Below, one piece after another: positions 5,708-11,821 of a stretch of 11,821 bases of DNA. Under the pieces are notes generated by a model, which was given only the letters and a program-made list of their open reading frames with translations, made no database searches and was not told where the DNA came from. The stretch's first letter is position 1; the number at the start of each line of letters is the position of its first letter. The translations under genes were made by a program, and so were the position numbers. Origin of the DNA: Ignavibacteriaceae bacterium (GTDB lineage Bacteria > Bacteroidota > Ignavibacteria > Ignavibacteriales > Ignavibacteriaceae); assembly GCA_019912505.1 (NCBI GenBank), contig JAIOIM010000196.1:1-11821 (forward strand), written 5' to 3'.

Positions 5708-7510
5708 ATGAGTAAACTAAAATCGACTATAAGAAATGCGTGGGCATGGGTGCCTTCATTATACTATGCCGAAGGAATACCCTATGTTGTTGTTATGCTT
5801 GTTTCGGTTGTTATGTATAAACGTATGGGTGTTTCAAATACCGATATTGCTTTTTATACAAGTTTGCTCTACCTCCCCTGGGTTATAAAACCCCTCTGGA
5901 GTCCGTTTGTAGATTTAATAAAAACAAAAAGATTTTGGATTGTTGTAATGCAGTTAATCATCGGCGCGGGGCTTGCCGGTGTTGCATTTGTTATTCCTGG
6001 TCCAGATTTTCTTAAATACTCACTTGCATTTTTGTTCTTACTTGCGTTCAGCAGCGCTACGCATGATATAGCTGCCGACGGGTTTTATATGCTGGGTCTC
6101 GATGAGCACGATCAGGCGTTTTATGTTGGCATCAGAAGTACTTTTTATCGTCTTGCTATGATTACCGGGCAGGGAATATTAGTTATAATTGCCGGCTATT
6201 TTGAAGTACACAGCGGTCTGCCGCGCGTTGAGATAACCGTTAACTCTGCCCCGAAAACTTTAACAGAAACCGTGGTGAATTTAGACTCGATTAACTTCAA
6301 CAGAAACTTTGATGATTTACGAGTTTTATCGAGCAGCAACAAGTTTGATGTTGCAACTGCCAAAATAAATAAAGCACAGGTTGACTCTTTGATTACTCTG
6401 GCACAGTATAAAAATATAAAAAACGGTTTTTACACCAATCAAAAAATCGGTGAGCAGCCTGAGTTTAATATTACTCCCGAAAGCCGAAATGTTAAAGTCG
6501 GCAATGTTTCTATTATCGCTTTTTCATTATCAAAAGCACCCGAAGACAAAAACGAAGTAGTGGTTAACGTAGATAGAAGTTCCGGTGATAAAAGTATAAG
6601 TTTAATTGAAGGGACAAGGTTTGTTTTTAATAAATCAAACTGGGACAAAGCCGCAATTGCAATAGTTCAACTCGATCCTAAACTTAAAAGCGCAACTACA
6701 ACATCATTCGAAGCATTATCCGGTGATATTCCAAGGGCATGGTCGATGACGTTTTTTATAATTGCCGGTTTATTTATTGCGTTCTTTATATATCATTACA
6801 TTATTCTGCCTTACCCTTCTACCGATGTACCTGCGGTTAAAGATCCTTCACAAAAAATGGGGAAAGAGTTTTTCAGATCTTTTATTATATTCTTTAAGAA
6901 AAAACAAATCGGTTTAGCAATTGCCTTTTTACTTATTTACCGCTTTGGTGAAGCACAGCTTATAAAACTAACAGCACCGTTTTTAATTGACGCAAGAGAG
7001 CTTGGCGGGCTGGGTTTAACAACGGGTGAGTATGGACTTGTCTATGGAACCATAGGAATAATTGGTCTTACTATTGGCGGGATAACAGGCGGTTTTTATG
7101 CAGCTAAGGTAGGGTTAAAAAAATCTATCTGGTGGATGTTTGCTGCTATAAACATACCGAATCTCTTGTATGTTTACCTCGCGTTTTTTCAGCCGGATAA
7201 TATTTTTATAATATCCGCAAGCGTTGCATTGGAACAGTTCGGTTACGGTTTTGGCTTTACTGCTTACATGCTTTATATGATCCACATTTCAGAGGGTGAT
7301 TTTAAAACATCCCATTATGCTATTGCAACCGGCTTTATGGCGCTTAGCATGATGATACCTGGACTTTTTGCAGGCTGGCTGCAGGAGCTGCTGGGGTATC
7401 AATTTTTCTTTGTGTGGATAATGGTAGCGATGATACCCGGATTCTTTATTATAAAGTCTGTGCATATTGACCCTGAATTCGGAAAAAAAACAAGGGAGTT
7501 AAAAGCATAA
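5708..7510 (+). CDS. AmpG-like MFS permease with large periplasmic insert
   Basis: This 600-residue inner-membrane protein has about 12 helices: six before residue 367 and six from about 400 to 583. AmpG-family signatures are SLYYAEGIPY at 17-26, LPWVIKPLWSPFVD at 56-69 and SATHDIAADGFYML at 116-129. AmpG carries GlcNAc-anhydroMurNAc muropeptides into the cytoplasm. The surrounding kinase and muropeptide hydrolases support a wall-sugar substrate, although related permeases can carry siderophores or other ligands. Between helices 5 and 6 there is a soluble segment of roughly 180 residues (167-345) that the topology places in the periplasm and that standard AmpG proteins lack. Its C-terminal part resembles a Calx-beta/Ig-like sandwich. 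The frame is continuous with no sign of frameshift. Its TAA is one base from the next ATG, so translation is probably coupled to the downstream hydrolase. Confidence 0.87.
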   Translation: MSKLKSTIRNAWAWVPSLYYAEGIPYVVVMLVSVVMYKRMGVSNTDIAFYTSLLYLPWVIKPLWSPFVDLIKTKRFWIVVMQLIIGAGLAGVAFVIPGPDFLKYSLAFLFLLAFSSATHDIAADGFYMLGLDEHDQAFYVGIRSTFYRLAMITGQGILVIIAGYFEVHSGLPRVEITVNSAPKTLTETVVNLDSINFNRNFDDLRVLSSSNKFDVATAKINKAQVDSLITLAQYKNIKNGFYTNQKIGEQPEFNITPESRNVKVGNVSIIAFSLSKAPEDKNEVVVNVDRSSGDKSISLIEGTRFVFNKSNWDKAAIAIVQLDPKLKSATTTSFEALSGDIPRAWSMTFFIIAGLFIAFFIYHYIILPYPSTDVPAVKDPSQKMGKEFFRSFIIFFKKKQIGLAIAFLLIYRFGEAQLIKLTAPFLIDARELGGLGLTTGEYGLVYGTIGIIGLTIGGITGGFYAAKVGLKKSIWWMFAAINIPNLLYVYLAFFQPDNIFIISASVALEQFGYGFGFTAYMLYMIHISEGDFKTSHYAIATGFMALSMMIPGLFAGWLQELLGYQFFFVWIMVAMIPGFFIIKSVHIDPEFGKKTRELKA

Positions 7511-7511
7511 A

Positions 7512-8696
7512 ATGAAAAAGATTCTAATACCTTTTGTAGTTCTTGTTCTTCTCACGGTTTTTGGTTTTAGCGGAAAAGATACCACAAACAAAAAAAATAA
7601 CATTAAGCCTTTTAATCAGGAAAATGTTTCCCCTGATTTTTCTAATGTTGACAGCATCGTTTTAAATGGAATAAATGACACCGCATTCCCGGGAGCGGTT
7701 GTTTTAATTTCGAAGGATGGCAAAATATTTTATGAAAGAGCATACGGGCATTTTACTTACGAGAAAAACTCAAACCCTGTAAAAACTACAACGATGTTCG
7801 ATTTGGCATCACTAACAAAAGTAATAGCTACAACCAATGCTGTTATGATTTGTGTGGACAGAGGTTTATTTAGTCTTGATGATAAAGTTGTAAAATACAT
7901 CCCGGAATTCGGTGCAAACGGTAAAGATATAGTTACAATAAAAAACTTGATGATGCACAACGCAGGTTTAATAGCTTGGAAACCTTTTTTCAAAACAGAT
8001 ATTAAAACCGCCGATGAACTTTTAAACTATATTTACAACAGCGAATTAAAATACGAGCCTGGAACCAAAACCGTATACTCCGATTGGGGATTAATTACCG
8101 TCGGAAAAATTATTGAGCGCGTTACCGGAAATACATTAGATGAGTTTTGCAGTAAAGAAATATTTAAACCTTTAGGAATGACCCGCACAATGTTTAATCC
8201 ACCGGCGGAGTTAAAGAATGAAATAATGCCGACAGAACTGGACAACTACTGGCGTCATCGACTGGTACAAGGAACAGTGCACGATGAAACCAGCGATATG
8301 CTTGGCGGTGTTGCCGGGCATGCCGGTTTGTTTTCTACCGCTGGTGATATTGCAAAAATATCACAGATGCTTCTGCAAAAAGGGAGTTACGATGGGAAAC
8401 AATATATAAAGCCAGAAACAGTTGAGATGTTTATAAAGCGACAGTCATCCAAAAGCTCGCGCGCAATTGGCTGGGATACGAAAACAAAAGAAGCTTCTAC
8501 AGCCGGAACCTTGTTTGATCTTACATCCTATGGTCACACAGGTTTTACCGGCACATCTGTTTGGACGGACCCTACACGCAAATTATTTGTTGTCTTTTTA
8601 ACAAACAGAGTTTATCCCACACGCGAAAACTCAAAATTATATCAAATTCGGCGCAGGCTGCACGATGCTGTAATAAACGCAATCGAGCCAAAATAA
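7512..8696 (+). CDS. Exported beta-lactamase-fold serine hydrolase, AmiE-like
   Basis: This 394-residue protein has a signal peptide (about 1-20, without a lipobox Cys) and a serine beta-lactamase/class C penicillin-binding fold. The SxxK motif is SLTK at 100-103 (nucleophile Ser100, Lys103), the second motif is YSD at 189-191, and the third is HTG at 342-344. Other family blocks are HNAGLIAW at 149-156, LGMTRTMFNPP at 221-231 and GVAGHAGLFST at 266-276. Relatives include Bacillus AmiE (YbbE), an N-acetylmuramyl-L-alanine amidase acting after NagZ, and AmpH/EstB-type peptidases and esterases. Amidase action on muropeptides in the periplasm is the best inference; a true beta-lactamase is less likely in this context. 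It is a paralogue of the C-terminal domain of the fusion encoded at 8858, with roughly half of residues shared by eye. A GGGAG lies about 14 bases upstream of its start. Confidence 0.87.
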   Translation: MKKILIPFVVLVLLTVFGFSGKDTTNKKNNIKPFNQENVSPDFSNVDSIVLNGINDTAFPGAVVLISKDGKIFYERAYGHFTYEKNSNPVKTTTMFDLASLTKVIATTNAVMICVDRGLFSLDDKVVKYIPEFGANGKDIVTIKNLMMHNAGLIAWKPFFKTDIKTADELLNYIYNSELKYEPGTKTVYSDWGLITVGKIIERVTGNTLDEFCSKEIFKPLGMTRTMFNPPAELKNEIMPTELDNYWRHRLVQGTVHDETSDMLGGVAGHAGLFSTAGDIAKISQMLLQKGSYDGKQYIKPETVEMFIKRQSSKSSRAIGWDTKTKEASTAGTLFDLTSYGHTGFTGTSVWTDPTRKLFVVFLTNRVYPTRENSKLYQIRRRLHDAVINAIEPK

Positions 8697-8709
8697 CTAT
8701 TATTTTTTT

Positions 8710-8738
8710 AGGCGGCTGTTTTACCCGCCGCTTTTATT
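8710..8738 (+). terminator. Intrinsic terminator after the serine hydrolase gene
   Basis: AGGCGGC and GCCGCTT form a seven-pair stem with one G-T wobble around a 10-base loop, followed by TTTATT. It suggests that the kinase-permease-hydrolase transcript ends here and that the NagZ fusion gene, 120 bases later, has its own promoter or depends on read-through. The remaining gap (8739-8857) is very AT-rich and shows no convincing promoter box. Confidence 0.65.
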
Positions 8739-8857
8739 TAACTTCTGCAATCAAACGCATCTGTTTTTTCAATTAGCTTTTTGTATTTCTATAAGTCTTG
8801 TATAAGATTTACAATTATTTATATTACCTATTGTGATTCTTTTTCTCTAATTGGGAA

Positions 8858-11788
8858 ATGAATCTTCTTTTAGAAACAAACAAGTGCGTAATGACGATTC
8901 AAAAAACTTTTGCCGCTCTTCTTATCTGGATTTTTATAATTCCTATTTTTGCTTTTGTGCCCCCCGGTTACTACACTGAAAAATTTTTAAAGGAAGAAAA
9001 TAAAATGGAACATTTCAACTCAGCCGATTATTCTTCTTATCCTCCGATGTTCAAACTTAATAATGATGATATAAATTGGGTTGAAACAACCCTGGCAGGA
9101 CTTTCATTACGTGATAAGTGTGCCCAAATGATTATGCCCTGGACACTCGGCAATTATGTTTCCGAAGAATCAACCGACTACCAGCGGGTTGAAATGTTGG
9201 TAAAAGAATCTAAAGTTGGCGGGTTAATATTCTTTAAAGGTGATGTAACGAACGAAGCACTTTTAATAAATAAAATGCAGAGGATGTCGGATCTGCCTTT
9301 ACTTATCTCTTCCGATTTTGAACGTGGCTTGGCTATGCGCTTATCGGACGCCACTGAATTCCCTTATAATATGGCACTCGGCGCTACTGGCAATCCGCAT
9401 CTTGCTTACGAGATGGGGCGTGCTGTTGCCGATGAATGCCGTGCACTTGGCGTTCATCAAAATTACGCACCTGTTGCAGATGTAAACAATAACGCGTTAA
9501 ACCCGATTATCAACATCCGCTCTTATTCTGAAGATATAAATATTGTAAAAGAATTTTCAGAAGCTTTTATAAAAGGAACAGAAGAGCGAAATGTTTTAAC
9601 AACCGCGAAACATTTCCCCGGTCATGGTAATACAATGGTCGACTCACACCAGGACTTGCCTACTATTTACGGTTCGCAGGAAGAACTTTTTAACAATGAG
9701 CTTGTCCCGTTTATTGCCGCAATAAAAGCCGGTGTGCATTCGGTTATGGTTGCTCATCTCGAAGTACCCGCATTTGAAAAACAACCCGGTATACCGGCAA
9801 CATTATCAAAATCAATTATAACCGGATTGCTAAAAGAGAAGTTAAATTTCAGAGGGCTTGTTTGTACCGATGCAATGAACATGAGTGCCGTTACAAAAAA
9901 TTTTTCAGTGGGTGAGGCAGCGGTAAAAGCTGTACTGGCGGGTAACGACCTTGTTTTAATGCCGCCCGATGAAGACGTAGCGTTGAACGCAATATACGAT
10001 GCGGTTTTAAATGGCGAGATAGATCGGAAACAGATTGATGAAAGCGTGAGAAAAATTCTTGCTGCTAAAAGATGGCTGAAAATTGAAAATAACCGATATA
10101 GCGAAATAGATAATTTAAATAAATCTATCAGTACTTTGGAACATATTAATCTCGCAAAAAAAATTGCCGAAGAATCTATAACGCTGGTAAAAAATGAAAA
10201 AAATCTAATTCCCATCGATCCGGGAAAATATTCAAACACATTATGTATTACTTTAAGCGATGGTATAGGCACCGATGGGAACAGAGCGTTTCAGCACGGG
10301 GTACAGGAAAAATTTCCCGAGGTTAAAAATATTTTCTTAAATAAGCGGAGTAAAAAAAAGGATTATGATAAGGCAATTAATGCTGCCCGCCGGGCTGATT
10401 TAATTTTACTGCCTGCTTACATTCGTGTAAAAGCCTATCAGGGAACGGTTAGTTTATCTGAACTTCAGGAAGATTTTGTAAACAAATTGCTTCGTCTCAA
10501 AATACCTGTTGTAACCATCAGCTTCGGTAATCCATATTTGCTTTCCGCATTTCCTTCGGCTAAAATTTACCTTTGCGCTTACGGCGACTCGAAAGCTTCG
10601 CAAACAGCAATGCTTGAAGCAATAGTAGGAATAAATCCAACAACGGGTAAACTCCCAATTTCAATTCCTAATACAGAATTTGTTTTGGGGCACGGACTTG
10701 AATCCAGCACAAACAAACTTATAGCAGTTGACACAACCGACGATAGATTCAATTTTACCCGTGTAAATAATTTGATGAACAATGCTGTAGAAAACAAAAT
10801 TTCCCCCGGCGGTGTTTTGCTTGCAGCTAAAAACGGTAAAATAGTCTACACAAAATCATTCGGTAAATTTACTTATGATGATACATCGCGCGCCGTAACG
10901 AAGGATGCAATTTTTGATCTCGCATCTCTTTCAAAAGTAATAGGAACAACAAGCGCAGCAATGTTTTTGTACGATGAAAACAAACTTCGTCTTGAAGATA
11001 AAGTTTCTAAATTTTTTCCCGAATTTGCTGCTAACGGAAAAAAGAGTATAACTATTAGAAATCTGCTCGTTCATAATTCCGGGTTAATTGCGTATAGAAA
11101 TTTTCGACAGCTTTACAACTCACCGGAGGAAGTTATAAATGCAATAATAGATGAAAAGCTTGAATACCCTACCGAAACAAAAACAGTTTATAGTGATTTG
11201 AATATGATTGTACTTCAGCAGGTCATCGAAAAAATTACCGGTAAAAAACTTGACGACTACTTAAATACAAAATTGTTTGAACCTCTCGGGATGACGCGTA
11301 CAATGTACAATCCGCCGTATGGTTTGTGGTATTATATTCCGCCAACAAGCAGGAGCGGAAAACCCGGCGTTGTACACGATGGCAACGCAGCAATTTTAAA
11401 TGGCGTAGCCGGACATGCAGGCTTATTCTCAACTGCTGATGATTTAGCAATATTTATGCAGCTATTGCTACAGCGCGGCAAGTATGGCAGTAAACAAATT
11501 TTCAAACAAAAAACGATTGATAAATTTACAACACTCCAGTCAAAATTTAGCACACGCGCACTGGGTTGGGATACTCCTTCGGAGTCCGGTTCATCGGCAG
11601 GAGAAAAATTTAGTTTAAATTCATTTGGTCATACCGGTTTTACCGGCACATCCGTTTGGGCAGACAAAGAAAAAAATGTTTTTATAATTTTATTAACTAA
11701 TCGTGTTTATCCTGATGGTATGAATACCGAGATAATAAATTTCCGTCCGCTGCTGCACAACGAGTTGATGATAGCGTTGGGGTATTAA
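8858..11788 (+). CDS. nagZ: Exported NagZ (GH3 beta-N-acetylglucosaminidase) fused to AmiE-like serine hydrolase
   Basis: This 976-residue protein has four parts. A signal peptide spans about 12-33. The GH3 TIM barrel (about 73-405) carries the NagZ signature KHFPGHG at 251-257 followed by DSH at 262-264 (acid/base His264) and the nucleophile Asp338 in VCTDAMNM. A Rossmann-like GH3 C-terminal domain (about 435-615) follows. The last part (about 630-976) is a beta-lactamase-fold domain with SLSK at 690-693 (Ser690, Lys693), YSD at 778-780 and HTG at 925-927. NagZ enzymes remove GlcNAc from MurNAc; the AmiE-type domain would then split MurNAc from the peptide, so one polypeptide could do both steps. 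All catalytic residues are present in both halves. The start is uncertain: the ATG at 8858 has GGGA only two bases away, whereas an ATG at 8891 gives a more standard signal peptide. A terminator separates it from the upstream paralogue. Confidence 0.93.
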   Translation: MNLLLETNKCVMTIQKTFAALLIWIFIIPIFAFVPPGYYTEKFLKEENKMEHFNSADYSSYPPMFKLNNDDINWVETTLAGLSLRDKCAQMIMPWTLGNYVSEESTDYQRVEMLVKESKVGGLIFFKGDVTNEALLINKMQRMSDLPLLISSDFERGLAMRLSDATEFPYNMALGATGNPHLAYEMGRAVADECRALGVHQNYAPVADVNNNALNPIINIRSYSEDINIVKEFSEAFIKGTEERNVLTTAKHFPGHGNTMVDSHQDLPTIYGSQEELFNNELVPFIAAIKAGVHSVMVAHLEVPAFEKQPGIPATLSKSIITGLLKEKLNFRGLVCTDAMNMSAVTKNFSVGEAAVKAVLAGNDLVLMPPDEDVALNAIYDAVLNGEIDRKQIDESVRKILAAKRWLKIENNRYSEIDNLNKSISTLEHINLAKKIAEESITLVKNEKNLIPIDPGKYSNTLCITLSDGIGTDGNRAFQHGVQEKFPEVKNIFLNKRSKKKDYDKAINAARRADLILLPAYIRVKAYQGTVSLSELQEDFVNKLLRLKIPVVTISFGNPYLLSAFPSAKIYLCAYGDSKASQTAMLEAIVGINPTTGKLPISIPNTEFVLGHGLESSTNKLIAVDTTDDRFNFTRVNNLMNNAVENKISPGGVLLAAKNGKIVYTKSFGKFTYDDTSRAVTKDAIFDLASLSKVIGTTSAAMFLYDENKLRLEDKVSKFFPEFAANGKKSITIRNLLVHNSGLIAYRNFRQLYNSPEEVINAIIDEKLEYPTETKTVYSDLNMIVLQQVIEKITGKKLDDYLNTKLFEPLGMTRTMYNPPYGLWYYIPPTSRSGKPGVVHDGNAAILNGVAGHAGLFSTADDLAIFMQLLLQRGKYGSKQIFKQKTIDKFTTLQSKFSTRALGWDTPSESGSSAGEKFSLNSFGHTGFTGTSVWADKEKNVFIILLTNRVYPDGMNTEIINFRPLLHNELMIALGY

Positions 11789-11821
11789 AAAGCGAACCGG
11801 AAAAACTACGCGCTGATATTG
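11789..11821. other. Short tail after the last gene
   Basis: Thirty-three bases remain after the fusion gene's stop codon. No terminator or new gene start is visible in them. Confidence 0.6.

Noticed and set aside
6206..6742. Permease insert as a frameshift or a second gene
   Set aside because: The frame is open throughout, the flanking helices complete one MFS fold, and there is no internal start with a ribosome site.
8791..8812. Imperfect inverted repeat AAGTCTT/AAGATTT before the fusion gene
   Set aside because: It is short, mismatched and AT-rich in an AT-rich spacer; not distinguishable from chance.
9754..10272. 172-residue minus-strand frame
   Set aside because: It is fully antisense to the conserved GH3 barrel, including Asp338, and its Ser/Phe/Ile-rich translation is typical of an antisense shadow.
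1..11821. Defence system, CRISPR array, mobile element or tRNA
   Set aside because: No regular repeat-spacer pattern, transposase or integrase motif, or tRNA-like fold was seen; all large frames are metabolic, respiratory or cell-wall genes.

Overview
The window looks like the genome of a Gram-negative, AT-rich member of the Bacteroidota/Chlorobiota/Ignavibacteriota group. The sequence reasons are two divergent promoters with a good match to the Bacteroidota -7 box (TAnnTTTG), mostly weak Shine-Dalgarno sequences, and an exported NagZ-beta-lactamase fusion of a kind common in Bacteroidota. The very heme-rich membrane cytochrome suggests a respiratory lifestyle, probably anaerobic or facultative. 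The assignment to Ignavibacteria-like organisms is an inference from gene content. No RNA gene, CRISPR array, IS element or phage gene is seen, and no gene-free stretch exceeds about 200 bases.

Left part (1-2585, minus strand): a two-gene electron-transfer operon. A small membrane-anchored or secreted monoheme cytochrome c is followed by a very large cytochrome that runs off the left edge. The large protein has a signal peptide, 13 CXXCH heme c sites and a five-helix b-type cytochrome domain. The layout resembles the CbcL-type quinol-oxidising inner-membrane cytochromes of Geobacter. Its heme domain contains a strict 129-residue internal repeat. This gene is long and open but is easily missed because its 3' end lies outside the window.

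Middle (2783-4702): a class V PLP enzyme of the cysteine desulfurase/selenocysteine lyase type (minus strand), then a divergent promoter region, then a 63-residue tail-anchored membrane protein of unknown function ending at a strong intrinsic terminator.

Right part (4749-11788, plus strand): a cell-wall (muropeptide) recycling cluster. It encodes a BadF/BadG-type amino-sugar kinase (NagK/MurK-like), an AmpG-like major facilitator permease with an unusual ~180-residue periplasmic insert, an exported beta-lactamase-fold serine hydrolase, a terminator, and an exported fusion of NagZ (GH3 beta-N-acetylglucosaminidase) to a second copy of the same serine hydrolase. By analogy with Bacillus NagZ and AmiE, the fusion should cut GlcNAc from muropeptides and then the peptide from MurNAc. 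The permease would import the sugars and the kinase would phosphorylate them. Both hydrolases carry signal peptides, so degradation is predicted to be periplasmic, not cytoplasmic as in E. coli.
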